A stretch of DNA of 34,288 nt from Neelides folsomi (taxonomy: Eukaryota; Arthropoda; Collembola; Neelipleona; Neelidae). The stretch spans positions 1 through 34,288 of the forward strand of contig JAQGBZ010000541.1 of NCBI GenBank assembly GCA_034687125.1, read 5' to 3'. The position numbers and the translations under genes are program-made. Shown here piece after piece: positions 10,905 through 22,571 of the stretch (positions are counted from its first letter, which is position 1; every line of letters starts with the position of its first letter). The notes beneath the pieces were generated by a model that did no database searches, was not told the origin of the DNA, and worked only from the letters and a program-made list of their open reading frames with translations.

Positions 10905-11191
10905 AAACATGAATTATCGGCCCATTATTTGTAAATTCTTTTGAATAAAACAATATTAAGTCATTTTTAGCCTTGTAAAGATTAGGGTGTTGATAAAGTA
11001 TTACCAATCAATTAAACTAATTATATTGTGTATTTATTAAATTATTATTAATGTTAGTATTAGAATAAGAAAACCAATTATTTTAATTGTTTAAACATTT
11101 TTGAACAAATATTTAATGTACATAAATATATAACGTAAAATAATAAGATATTTAATTTTTATTTATACATTTATAAATAATTATATATTTT
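10905..11191. other. Intergenic between Gr-B and Gr-C
   Basis: Short spacer without a gene. The segment at about 11050-11098 (TAAGAAAACCAATTA..AATTGTTTAAA) matches the region upstream of Gr-A (about 6566-6613). Confidence 0.5.
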
Positions 11192-12902
11192 ATGAAAATT
11201 AAGAAAATGTTTGATCCTAAGGAAAAAATATTATACATAAAATCAAAATATTTGAACGATGAAAATATAAATAATGTTAGATATAGTTCATTTGAGAAAT
11301 TAACGAATTTTGAAATTCATAATATAAATAAATCAATTCCAAACCTCAATGAATTTTGCTTTTGGAGTTTTAGAGCTCTGAGAATCTGCGGATATTTTCC
11401 ATTTAAAATCTTAAAAAGCGGATATTTAGAATTTAATTTTTACAATGCTTCTTTTTTATTTTCTCTATTTTCGTTTGTGTATTGTAATTTCATGAATTTC
11501 TTCATTGGCCAAATTGCATTTCAAGATTTTCCAAATGCCACCGTAGAGCAAATTCGGGGTTCAAAATTGTCAGCTTTTCAATGGTTGACTCATTATTTGA
11601 ATTATACATTTTTAATGCTAGACACAATAATTCAAGGACCAAAAAATTATGTAAATTTTTACAACAAATTTTTGGAAAAAATATTGAATGAATTAATCCA
11701 GGAAAAAAACGAATTGGTAAAATTCCAAAGAATTAATAAATTTTATGATTTAGTGATTTTCATTTTCTTTGGGATTTATGTATTCGGAACATATTATGAA
11801 ATTTCAAAACATCAGGAATTTGACATTCATTACGTGTTTTTTATTTTCGGTGCTATTCAACTTTTAGTTCAAATATGTCATGCTTTTTTAATTTCGTTAA
11901 TATTGTACATTTTTGTAATTTATTTTATTAAATTAAATATTCAATTGAAATATCTTTTAACTGAAGAAGAATTGAAAGAACGAGAAATTTTTATTTTAAT
12001 ACAAAAATTTGAAGAAGGCCAAGGAATTGTTAAATTGTTCAATGAAAGTTTTGGGCGAAAAATTTGTTCTCAATTTATGATTTTTCTTTATTCAATTCTT
12101 ATTTCAGTTTATTTAACCCTTTTCCTATATTTCGGAGATAGTGATAGCTCCAAAAAGTATGTCACTCATTCAAACATGAGTTATTCATTTGCAATTCTAT
12201 TTTGTTATATTTTAATGTTATGGCGAATTGCAAATGAATCTGAAAAAATATCATATGAGGTGAAATATTTCCATAAAATAGATTTCATATTCGAATTGAT
12301 TTACAATTGATCCTATCAAATGTATAAGTATAGTTAATTTCCAAAATAATAATTTGTTTAATAATTTTAGGCTTTAAACTTCTTGGCTGAACTGAGAATT
12401 AACAACATTTTGAAAATTAAAGATGATTCTGTTAAGTTTACAGTAAGAATACAAACGGTTTACTTAATAAGTAAACATAGGGATAATGATAATGATATAG
12501 AATTCCATAGAAATTTTGTTATTTTTTGCATGTTTAGATATTCCCTATGTTTACTTATTAAGTAAACGGTTTGAATTATTATTTATATTCCTGAACATTT
12601 AATATTTTTAACAATTAAAAATTCATAAAACAAAAATTCATAAAATAAAATAATATTAAGGTTCATATGTTTTTATCAAAATCGGCTTGTTGTATTCCAA
12701 GAATTTCAGCTGCGGGATTTTTTGAAGTTGATCGTCGCATCATCACATCGGTAACAATTCAATAACATACATGCTTATCAACATCAATTTATGAATCATA
12801 CATTCTGCTTATTACCTATTTGAATTATAATAATTATTCATATTATTACAGATAGCATCTTTAGTTGTGACATATTGTGTTGTAATATCACAATATAAAT
12901 AA
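11192..12902 (+). CDS. Gustatory receptor (Gr-C of the tandem array)
   Basis: Exons are 11192-12259, 12371-12442, 12661-12750 and 12852-12902, giving 426 residues, with three phase-0 introns. The final exon encodes IASLVVTYCVVISQYK with the gustatory receptor signature. Exon 3 reads ISAAGFFEVDRRIITS. The start is uncertain. The in-frame ATG at 11207 gives an N-terminus (MFDPKEKILYIKSKYLND) that aligns with Gr-A without gaps, so 421 residues from 11207 may be the real product. It is closest to Gr-A. Intron 2 contains a foldback element (12452-12573). The TTTxGRKICSQ.MIFLYSIL block is as in the other copies. Ligand unknown. AATAAA occurs at 12983-12988. Confidence 0.9.
12452..12573. mobile_element. 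122-bp foldback element in Gr-C intron 2
   Basis: The arms at 12452-12482 and 12543-12573 are near-perfect reverse complements (CCCTATGTTTACTTATTAAG, then AGTAAAC). The tip of each arm is itself palindromic (TTTACTTAATAAGTAAA in one, TTTACTTATTAAGTAAA in the other). No coding content. The homologous introns of Gr-A, Gr-B and Gr-D lack it, so it inserted after the duplications. Confidence 0.7.
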
Positions 12903-13400
12903 ATCCTATCATTTCCAAAATTCTTTATAAAATAAGTTCGCCTCAAAACTTTGTTAAAATTTTAGTTAAGTGCACTTATTATAATAAAATCAATTAATTT
13001 TCAATAGGAGTCAATTGAAAATTTATAATTTAAAAGTATTCATCTATTTAGGTTTATTTACATTTATTTAATCAATTGAATCCATTATGTAGGTACCTAT
13101 TACATATTTGATAAATGAAATTCATATTGAAAACAACTTTGTTTTTATCACTTATTAAATCATTGGACAAATAAGGTTGTTTAGTCGTAATGATAATTAT
13201 TGTTCTAAATTTAATTAAATAAAACATAATCTAGAATTAAATTCATATTCTATGCAAACACTAATAAAATTATATAACGTCAAATTAAATATTGAACCTA
13301 TCTAACGAATATTTTCTACAGACCAGTAAACCTTATAAACTCAATCCAATAACCAGCTAAATTAGTTATAAAATCTATTTTTCAAAATATAATTAAAAAT
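12903..13400. other. Intergenic between Gr-C and Gr-D
   Basis: No gene. The segment at about 13095-13190 is similar to the segment upstream of Gr-B (about 9080-9180). The final ~100 bp are the presumed core promoter and 5' untranslated region of Gr-D. Confidence 0.5.
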
Positions 13401-14996
13401 ATGAATTTTAAACCCGACAAACCACAAGTTGAAAAAATATTTGTACAATCTATTCAAAGAAACTTGACAAATGATTTTACAAATACTAAATTTGAGAATA
13501 CGTATACAGGCTTAAGAAATTTTAAAAGTGAAATTGATTGTAAAGTCGAATCCAATCTACATGAATTTTGCTTTTGGAGCTTGAGAGCTTTAAAAATCTG
13601 TGGATATATTCCATTTAAATTATTGAAAAGCGGGCTTATTGAATTTAATTTTCACAATGCTCCATTTGTTTTTTCTCTACTTTGTTTTTTGTATTGTAAT
13701 TCCATTAATTTTTTCTTTGCAAAATATGCATTTGAAATTTCATTAGATACACCAGAAATGCAAACGAGACAATTAAGAATAACAAAATTCCAATGGCTGA
13801 CGCATTATTTAAATTATTCATTCATAATTGTCGATACATTATTTAATGCACAAAATTTCGTAAATTTCTACAATGAATTTGTGAAAACAATTTTGAATGG
13901 AATAAACAATGAAATAACCGAATTGACAAAATTAAAAAGAATTAATAAATCATATGATTTAATAATTTTTATTTTATTATGGATATATTTTATAGGCACG
14001 AGTTTAGAAATTTTTAAAAACAATGCAATATATTTTCATGTAGCATTTTTTCTCTGCGGAATTTTTCAACTTTATGTTCAAGTTTGTTATTCATTTTTAA
14101 TTTCTTCAATTTTATACATATTTGCAAATTACTTTAAAAAACTAAAAATTCAATTGAAATGTCTTTTTAAAGATGAAAAACTGAAAGAAGAAGAAATTTA
14201 CATTTTAATACAAAAGTTTGAAGAATGTCACGAAATTGTCAAAGAGTTTAATGAAACTTTTGGGCGAAAAATTTGTTCCCAACTTATGATTTTTCTTTAT
14301 ACAATACTTGTTTCAGTTTATATCAGCATTAATGTAATCTTTGGAGCAGAAGACTCGAGAAAATATATAACTCATAGTGATTTGGGTTATTCGATTCCAA
14401 TTCTAATTTCTTATATTTTAATGTTATGGAGAATTGCTAATGAATCAGAAAACATATTGTTTGAGGTACACATAACGAATATATAATTTAATGCAGGTCA
14501 TCTCGTATAATATTAGGTATTATTTTTATAAGTGTTTACACTATTACATTTTTTGATGATACTAAAATTAAAAATTTTTAGGGTTTAGAATTTTTGGCTG
14601 AATTTAAAATTGAAAATACAATTAGAATTAATGAATCTAATCTTAAGTCTATAGTAAGTACACTCAATATTAATGTAATTGTTTATCAATTATATAAAAG
14701 TTCAATAATGCTAATCATAAAATTACAAAATATATTTTTAGATAAAAATGTTTATGTCGAAATCAGCCTGTTCAACACCAAGAATTACAGCTTCCGGTTT
14801 TTTTGAAGTTGATCGCCGCATTATCACATCGGTAAAAATTAACTCATATTTACAGTATATTATAAACACATTCAAAACTTACATATTTTACAAATTTTTT
14901 AAGAATATCCACATGTACAATAATAACGACTTTGTATTTAAATAGATTGCATCGCTAGTTGTGACTTATTGTGTAGTTTTATCACAATACACATGA
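13401..14996 (+). CDS. Gustatory receptor (Gr-D of the tandem array)
   Basis: Exons are 13401-14465, 14582-14653, 14742-14831 and 14946-14996, giving 425 residues, with three phase-0 GT-AG introns. The terminal exon IASLVVTYCVVLSQYT holds the TYhhhhhQF/Y motif. Exon 3 encodes ITASGFFEVDRRIITS. The conserved block LTHYLNYSFIIVDTL lies in the second helix. It has a longer N-terminal extension than Gr-B but otherwise pairs with it. The second exon begins GLEFLAE where the others have AL.FL.E. Unlike its paralogues it has lost the glycine-proline of HGPQN (here NAQN). Ligand unknown. AATAAA at 15036-15041 is a likely poly(A) signal. Confidence 0.9.
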
Positions 14997-15778
14997 ATAA
15001 TACAAACACATTTAATTATTTCAAAATAGATTTATAATAAAGATTATTAAAATTCATTTGATTTATTTATATAAAAAGGTCAATGTCCAAATAATGGGGT
15101 AAAAACGGGCAACATTGCCCGTTTTCGGGCAACTGTTACCACAAAACGGGCAATGGTTGCCCGAATCAATATTTATTACAGTATATCCACAAAAAGTGAA
15201 AACCCTAACCTAACAACCTATCTAAACCAAAATCTATGAAAAAAATTTACGATTAAGATTGTTTAAATGTGTAGATAAATTATTATGGTTGAGAAACAAT
15301 ACTATTATGTGTTGGAATAGGTTAAGTTCCGTACACGTTTGCTTAAGATCGTCCAGAAATTTTGTATATTGAATTAATTTTTCAATCTGCATCTATGCAG
15401 AATGCAAGTGCTATCTTTCAATATGCAAAGTGAAATTTTGAAATATACAATATTTCTCATTTTTGAACGTTGATTTTTATCTTACAAATCACAAGGTAGT
15501 ATTGGACGAAAATTCAGTTTTTGTTTCAATGCGGGGAGAGATATCGATTCAGGCAACCTCCCATTTATTTCGGACAACCATTGCCCGTTGCTAAAATTCA
15601 TTCGGTTTAGAATCAGTTTAGAAAAATTATAATTTAAGTTTATAGCTATAATTAAAATGAAAATTGTACACGAGAACAGCCAATGGGGTAAAATCTATAA
15701 ATCTATTGATTAAAATTATTGAGTAATTAATTGTAACCTCGTTAATAATTGTTGCAGCCGGCGACCGTAGAGTAAAAT
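14997..15778. repeat. Gene-free spacer with CGGGCAA/TTGCCCG inverted repeats
   Basis: A perfect hairpin (11-bp arms 15102-15112 and 15115-15125, AAAACGGGCAA with a 2-nt loop) is followed by another (7-bp arms CGGGCAA/TTGCCCG at about 15147-15163). A reverse-complement copy of the second motif (CAACCATTGCCCGTTG) occurs near 15578-15593. The arrangement suggests a degenerate inverted-repeat element of roughly 500 bp. No coding region is seen. Confidence 0.45.
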
Positions 15779-17235
15779 TTATCCAAATTTTCGTTGCCAG
15801 CTGAACGTGGTAGTTTTTTCATCGTTGTCTCGAACAAGCTAAAATAAAATTGTGAATGTTAACAAGTTTACATTAAATCATCCCAGATTTTAGATAATGA
15901 ATCCATTTTACATTATTTCATTTTATCATTGTAATACAAAAAGCATAAATAATTTTATTTACCACAATACTGCCCAGTGAATATTCATTTAAATAATCAC
16001 AATGACCTGTAATATAGTTAGACCATTTTGGCGTAAGTATAAATTTCATTTGGGCCAATTTCCCAAAACGCATGAATCCAAGATGAGCTGATGTTTGTGA
16101 GAAGAGAAATGCCATTTGTTCATTGTAGATTATTTTCATCATGTCTGGATGAGGGGAATTGGGTAAGTTGATTAACAATTGAAGATTCTTAAGATCTGCA
16201 ACAAAGCAACAATCAAAGTTATATTTATTAATAAAAAAATAGCATTTTAAATGTTTTATTCAAATTATAAACTCAAATTAAGTTAAGCATCTAATTAAAT
16301 TAAATTATTTAAAAAAATTAAATAACTACTTGAATTTGTCAAAGAAAACGTTGAATGATGAAGCAATTCGTAGAATCTCAAATTGAGGGTTTGAAAAGTT
16401 TCTTCAATTTTGAGGCTCAAATGCCGGGTAAGAAACCTAACCAAATCAAAAAACAAAATTTAACGGTCCGAGTTGTCACATTGGAAATATTCAATTTGGT
16501 CAAATTCGGAAACGTGGATTTCATCAAGTCCACAGTAAATCTCGTTTCTTCATCAGGCTGGAAGTCGTAATTATAATTTTTCATCAGGATAACTGAAAGC
16601 TCTGTGACATTTGGCAAATTCAAACAAGTGTTGACTTCACTAAGGAATTTCCAACAATTTAAAGATCCAGCAATATCACCCCTGAATGCAGAAATTAAAA
16701 TATATTAAAATATGTACTTAATTACTGGGCTAATTATCAATTTCAATATAACTAATTATAATCGAATGATTTAATGATAAATGATTTAATTTATGAAATA
16801 ATAACCTAAGTTCAAATTGAAGTTGGTTTGAATTTTTTCTTGCAAGTTTGTCGATATTTTCCCAAATATCATTTTGTGGTAATGGTGGAATGTTGGCGTT
16901 TATTTCCCTTTTGTAAGCGATTAGAAACATATTTGTTTCCGTTGGTTTGACGCGAAGGAACGACTTGAGGATTTTTGGTCTTATTTTCAATTTCTCTGTA
17001 TCGAAATAATTTAATTTTACAAAAGTTTATATATAGATTTATAAGTTTAAATGTAATTAATATGCAAATGCAGCATTATTTAACATGTAAGCTTAAATCA
17101 TTAATCAATTATAATCACAGTATTTTGTAATTACTTCTGCCAGTGAAATTTCAAATTCGTATCTAAACAAGCAATCAATAAAGGAAAAATGTCAACGGCA
17201 TTGTCCAACATAATCCACAAATTTTTTTGAACCAT
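15779..17235 (-). CDS. Leucine-rich-repeat protein (F-box/LRR-like), 5' end unresolved
   Basis: The downstream exons fit well: 16995-16806 (KIRPKILKSFLRVKPTETNM onward), 16681-16437 (contains CLNLPNVTELSVIL and FPNLTKLNISNVTTRTVKF), 16195-15963 (begins DLKNLQLLINLP) and 15838-15779 (ends with TAA). These four join in phase through GT-AG sites. The repeated LPNV.EL / FPNLTKLNIS / LKNLQLL pattern is that of leucine-rich repeats, as in F-box/LRR substrate adaptors, which are numerous in some arthropods. No F-box was seen. A further reading frame from ATG 17235 (MVQKNLWIMLDNAVD, ending HWQ) lies upstream. Its only donor leaves two bases where the next exon needs one, so it cannot be joined in frame. 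Either the true first exon is elsewhere, or there is a one-base indel and the gene is broken. Function is not known. Confidence 0.45.
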
Positions 17236-17262
17236 TAGAATTTCAGATGCAGAATTTGCCAC

Positions 17263-18075
17263 CTTGAATTCAGATTATAAACACATTATCAACGAATTCA
17301 TAAATGTTAAAATTAACTAATAATGTTGACGTCGGATCCCTACTATAGGTATTAATACAATGCAATTGTACGTGTGCTAAATATTTACAAAATCCTGATT
17401 AATGATTAATCCTGACTTTTAAGCCATACTGTCCACGTCCACATACTCATAATACAATGGTCACATTCATACAATTCACGTGCAGGTGAATGTGCAAGAA
17501 TATTTGGATGCATGTGGTATATGAAAGTTGACCAAAACGTTTTGGTTTAAAGAAGTCATATTTATAGCCTTTCTCTTAAATAAGATTTCCTAGAAAAATA
17601 TTATTTTGTCCGTTGGCCGTGGACAGATTAACAAAAGGTATGTAGGCAATATAGTTCAATATACTCTACTTAATAAAATATACTTACTAAAATAAATCGA
17701 TTGTAATGCGAAGATTTTAAAATTCTAACTGAAAGTATCAATAATTGTAAAAGTATATAAATTAGCTATTATTTATGGTTAAATACATAAAATACCTATG
17801 AATATATATGAATTTATGAAGAAGTTTAACTTTTATTAACTATTTTTTTCATTTGATAGTGAAAACACTAATTAAAAACCCGTTTATTCTAAGATGGTGA
17901 TTGATAAAGCTGATAGAAATAAGTTTAGTTTAGATAAAAAAAATAATATTTAGATAACACTATAATTCATAATTTATTTAATTGTAAAAATTGTAAACAA
18001 ACTATAAGGAACCGATTAATTAAAGTAACATCTTTATTGTATAAAATATAAGCTAAATAATTTATTATGAATGGC
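17263..18075. other. Intergenic, no gene
   Basis: AT-rich spacer. A minus-strand AATAAA (18061-18066) just beyond the zinc-finger stop codon is its probable poly(A) signal. Nothing else was recognised. Confidence 0.5.
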
Positions 18076-20099
18076 TTATATTGGATAGTTAGCCATACTA
18101 AACATTGATTGAACTTGTTCAGTTGTTTGTTTCTTTTTCTTTCCGTAGTTGTAGACTCCATCGTGGGTTCCTCGTTTGTGATGAGAAAGCCAATTGGGAT
18201 GTTTGAAGCCTTTGCCGCAAATGTCACAAATGTAAGGTCGATCTTCGGAATGAACCGTTTCATGGCGATCTTTTTGATATTTCGTAAAAAACTTCATTCC
18301 GCAGAAGGCACAACCATGGGTTTTGATCTTGTTATGGACCGATTTGATGTGATGGGTGACGTTTTTCGGTTCTGCGAATATTTTCCCGCAGATTTCACAC
18401 GGGAACTTTCGCTCTTCGCTGTGATGGATAAAAACATGACGACGGAATTTGTAAGGGACATTGAATTTCTTTGGACATTGTTTACACTCGTAGGTTTTCT
18501 TTTCTTTCCCATGAAATTCTTCCATGTGAGCTCTGATCTCGTAAATTTTTCCGTATTCTTAATTATTAAATAAAATAATTAAATTGATATTATATTAAGA
18601 TATTGCAAATTATCAAATTACGTACTTTAAACTCGTAATTTTTACTTTAAATTTAAATATCAAATTAATTTTCTTACTAAAGGTCATTCCGCAAATTTTG
18701 CATTTCGATTCTTTCAAAGCATGAATTCTTTTCTGGTGTTCTAACATGTATTGTTCATTTTTGAATTTCATCCCACAGGTTTCACAAATTGATTCACTAA
18801 TCTTATGAACAACTTTAATGTGCTGCCTGTAAAAATAAGCAATTAATCAAATATTTAAACTTAGAAATTGAATGTATAGTTTATTATATTGAAGTCGAAT
18901 TAAATTAAAAATTAATTTGAATTTCTTTCTTACGAAACAGAAGCAAAAAATTTCCCACATTGTGGACAACACTGTTTTCCTTTTTTCTTATTGTGAACTC
19001 GATAAACGTGGCGAGTCAATTTACTTGCCGAAATTAAAATCTTTGTACATAAATTGCATGGAAATGATCCAAGAACTTCTGGAGCATTTCCCTTTTTCTT
19101 ATGACTTCGCTTAACTAATTTGAACGCTTCGCTTGGTTCTCTCTTTTTCGGTTCATAAGATGAATTTTCAACAATTGAATATTCTTTAATTGTATATTCT
19201 TCAATTCTTTTTAATGGAATGTAACATGGTCTGTTCAATGATTCATAGAGAAGGAAATTTAATTGTTCTGAGAAGTAGCCTTTACTTCTTTTCCGTGTTA
19301 TCTTTTTTGTTGTCTTTCTATTTAAAAAATAATAAAATATAGTTGGATAGGTTTAAAAGAAATTGAGAAATTGATTACATCCCAACTTATGATAATAATT
19401 TGTATTATTACAAAGTTACAAATACTTTGATTTTGGTTTAAGTCTCGATTTGGGTGTAGATGATTCCTCGAGGTCAGTTTCCGATTCATTTGAATTATGT
19501 GAATGAGGTGAATTTATCGGTGTGTAATCGGAAGTCTCTGGGCCTTCTTCATAATTATTAGGCAATTGAGGTTCTACTTTAATAATGACTTCATTCGAGG
19601 CTTGGTATTCGACTTCATTTGTATTTAATTCCTCGCGAGGTGACGAAACGATATTTAAATCTGAAAATATAATGGTATAAAATTTTATATCATGTCCTAC
19701 TTATACGAACTGGTTATTGTAACTTGTAACACATTTAAAATTAAATAAGTAACGTTCACTTTCACTACCTTTTAATAGTTTTGAATTCAAATCTCGGCAT
19801 TTGATTTCATGTGAAGTAATGCCAAAGTCGGAAAAAAATGATTTCTGACTTTTGGATAAATTGGAAATTATTTTTACTTTGTATTCTTCTAATTCAGTTT
19901 GAATGCGTCTAAAATCCTTAATTATACAGCACAAACTATCAAATAACGAATAACAAGTTTGGCAAAAACATGTTGAGTTTAAATCTTGTGATACTGTTTT
20001 TAATGAAAATAGGAAATTGAGAGAATCGTAAATATCAATGAAGGAATTCCAGCTGTCATTTCCTCCCAATTCTCCACAAAATACACATTTGATCTCCAT
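18076..20099 (-). CDS. ZAD-C2H2 zinc-finger transcription factor, 5 exons
   Basis: Exons are 20099-19769, 19660-19426, 19317-18934, 18826-18678 and 18557-18076, all in phase, giving 526 residues. The N-terminus (CVFC at 5-8, CQTC at 46-49) fits the zinc-finger-associated domain (ZAD), an arthropod-typical dimerisation module. An acidic, serine-rich linker follows (exon 2, EVIIKVEPQLPNNYEEG), then a basic stretch (TTKKITRKRSK) and about eight C2H2 fingers. Clear ones are CNLCTKILISASKLTRHVYRVH-like, CETCGMKF..HQKRIH, CKQCPKKF..HVFIH, CEICGKIF..HIKSVH, CAFCGMKF..HETVH and CDICGKGF..HKRGTH. Two fingers span introns 3 and 4. As modelled they have non-standard spacing between the second Cys and first His (9 and 14 instead of 12), so those splice sites may be slightly wrong. 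The product should be a nuclear DNA-binding regulator with unknown targets. Start ATG 20099 precedes the ZAD directly. Confidence 0.87.
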
Positions 20100-21062
20100 T
20101 ACAATTTACAAATAAGTAAATATTGGATTAGGGGTGAAAAAATAATTATTAATCTTATAAAAACAACAGAAATGAAACATCTTTAGGAAATCTCTATTTG
20201 TAAATGTTAAAAAGTGATCGAAAGTGAAAGCGAATATAAATGAAGAAATTCAATAAGAAATTGAATTTATTTTGCCGCTGCTGATACTAAAACAGAGCCT
20301 TTCTTTATGTCAAAGCCCAAAGGAAATGAAACTCTCATTTAACTCCAAACGCTTCTTTAAACGATCTCTTTTGGAGTGTTTATTTTATAAAGCAAACAAA
20401 GTTAAACAAAAACTACCTGTATAATGAGGATATAGGTAAAAACATAACATGTATTCTCATAAGGTATTTGTTAGTATTGTCGCCTGTAGAGTATACAGGT
20501 AATCATCTATTAATCAAATTAATTATTACACTAAACCATTAATTAATAATTAATTAGGTATATGAAGGTTCAATATCGTAGGAATATGACTCATTAATTT
20601 TTAGAAATAACGATTTTTTATTTATTCATAATAATCTAATCAATTTAGATTTTTCCAGATTTAAATCGATTCTTTGAATTGTTGAATATAGAAATATTCT
20701 ATTATTAAAATCAATTACAATTCCAAAGTCATCTAAAATTTTATTAAACTGTGTACATTTTATATCTACCATTTTATATCATTTTATATCTACAACAATT
20801 ACAATATGCGTATCTTGATAAACATATCAATGGAGATATTTCACTTGATATCTTGTTTATTATGATGCAAAAATTAAGAATCGCAGATGTCTCAATGTAA
20901 ATGTTTCACCTGATGCATTATTACTTTATTACTATTAGCACAAAATCAATTTAAATTTCATATTTTAATTGGGCAATTGCTTAATAAATAATAATTCACC
21001 AAATAAAGACTTTTGATGCGTAGTTGCTAAAATGTTTGGTATTAAATTAATTTTTATCAAAA
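20100..21062. other. Intergenic between divergent zinc-finger and GPCR genes
   Basis: No gene is seen. This is the shared upstream region of two divergently transcribed genes. It holds a short direct repeat (CATTTTATATC, three times near 20755-20790) and otherwise only AT-rich sequence. Confidence 0.5.
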
Positions 21063-22052
21063 ATGAATTTATCGGGTCTGGTGTGCAAGACTGGGGACGT
21101 TAAAATATTCTTTAACCCAACAGAGGAAATTGTCATAAGTGCAACAATATCAGTTTTATTTGTTGTGGCCTCAATTTCAATCATAACAAATTTAATCGTC
21201 GTTTTCGTATTTGTCAACTCAAAATATGGAAAACTGACCATTGTGAAACTCCTCTATGCAAACATTGCATTCTCAGATTTCATTTTCCTCTTGAGCGCAA
21301 TAATCAAATTAACTTTTCTTTCTAATTACTGCCAAGAAGCATCTCGTATTGCGACTTCCTATACTTTACACATTTGTGGCTATGCCTCTTGCTACACGAT
21401 GTGTTGTATCGCAATTAAAAGAAACGAAGCTTTCGTTTTTCACTCATATTTCAAACCTTTCCAGAAACGAAGATCATACTTTTTAATAATGGGAATTTGG
21501 CTCATTTCTGGTGCCGTCACATATGCCAATATTCGATATTCACACTCGTCCTATTTAATCTTCAATTCAACCACGGCTGGATATTTAGACCAATTCGGAA
21601 TTGTCTGTTTGCAAATTCAGAGCAGAGTTTATTCTCACCTAGTTCCTTATTTTCATTTGTGCACTTTATTCGCCATTCCTTTTACTATTGGGATTTTCTT
21701 TTCTGGAATGTCAATTCTCAATTTGAGCAAAATGAAAATTGTTGGCGAAATAACCAATGAGGATTATTTGAAAAGGAGGAAAAAGAAGAGAAGAGCAATT
21801 TTACTCATTTTTGTTGTTCATGTGATTTTTGTGATCTGTTGGCTTCCGGTCACTTTGTTCTACACGATTGAAATAAGCCAGAAATATCAAAATATCCCTA
21901 AATGTCATTGTGATTACGATTATTCACTTTACGGTATTTTTCAAATAATTCTCGTCACTCAAATGGCTGTTAATCCTTTGTTATTTTGGTGTTTAAACGA
22001 TGATTTCAAGCATGGGTTAAAATCATTGACAAAATCTTTTTTTGGCATATGA
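21063..22052 (+). CDS. Class A (rhodopsin-like) GPCR, intronless
   Basis: The product has 329 residues in one exon and seven hydrophobic segments. Signatures are an SDF aspartate in helix 2 (ANIAFSDFIFLL), a modified helix 3 end (IAIKRNEA where DRY is usual, keeping Arg but not Asp or Tyr), Trp in helix 4 (GIWLISG), Pro in helix 5 (FAIPFTIG), CWLP in helix 6 (VICWLPVTLFY) and NPLLFW in helix 7 in place of NPxxY. The third intracellular loop is very basic (KRRKKKRRA). A short extracellular N-terminus starts with an Asn-Leu-Ser sequon. It resembles peptide-receptor-type GPCRs, but ligand and subfamily are not identified. Its paralogue is the minus-strand gene at 27582-28631. The loss of canonical DRY and NPxxY may change G-protein coupling. 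AATAAA occurs at 22129-22134. Confidence 0.85.
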   Translation: MNLSGLVCKTGDVKIFFNPTEEIVISATISVLFVVASISIITNLIVVFVFVNSKYGKLTIVKLLYANIAFSDFIFLLSAIIKLTFLSNYCQEASRIATSYTLHICGYASCYTMCCIAIKRNEAFVFHSYFKPFQKRRSYFLIMGIWLISGAVTYANIRYSHSSYLIFNSTTAGYLDQFGIVCLQIQSRVYSHLVPYFHLCTLFAIPFTIGIFFSGMSILNLSKMKIVGEITNEDYLKRRKKKRRAILLIFVVHVIFVICWLPVTLFYTIEISQKYQNIPKCHCDYDYSLYGIFQIILVTQMAVNPLLFWCLNDDFKHGLKSLTKSFFGI

Positions 22053-22571
22053 TAATACCAATTGTAAAGTGATGAAACTTTTTTTTAAAAGATTACTCGA
22101 TTTTGTCAAAAGTATTGTTTATTCATTTAATAAACTTTTATGGATAATTAATGTGAAAATGTTTGTTTTAAATATATATAATTTTTTCGTATATACTATA
22201 TAGATTATAAATAATCCTTTCTAATATAAAATAAGCCAAAAAACTATTACTTTGTAAAACCTGCCATTACCTAAATTAAATCATACAATTATTATCAATA
22301 AATTATGCAAATAATACGAATTTTAATTTAATGATTCATTTTATTTTAGAATTTTAGAATTTTCATATTTTTATTTTATATCTAAAATATATCTAATATA
22401 TTTATATCTAAAATATAAGCTAATTAGCCAATTTAGGGTCATTAAAATTTACAAACAGGAAATGGTAAAATTAAAATTTGGAGCATATTTCTGTACATTA
22501 CTAAAAACATACATAAACAAGAAATGGGCAAAGTTTAATCGTAATTTGGCCAATTTCGAATCCGAATCAAA
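22053..22571. other. 3' flanks, no gene
   Basis: Region between convergent 3' ends of the GPCR (+) and the secreted repeat protein (-). It is AT-rich with a run of TATCTAAAATAT repeats near 22378-22420. No coding region. Confidence 0.5.

Noticed and set aside
12383..12565. 60-codon forward frame
   Set aside because: It begins inside Gr-C exon 2 and runs into the intronic foldback element. It is not an independent gene.
16355..16570. Plus-strand frame over the LRR exon
   Set aside because: Antisense of the exon encoding FPNLTKLNIS.
18109..18573. 154-codon plus-strand frame
   Set aside because: It is the antisense shadow of the C2H2 zinc-finger exon.
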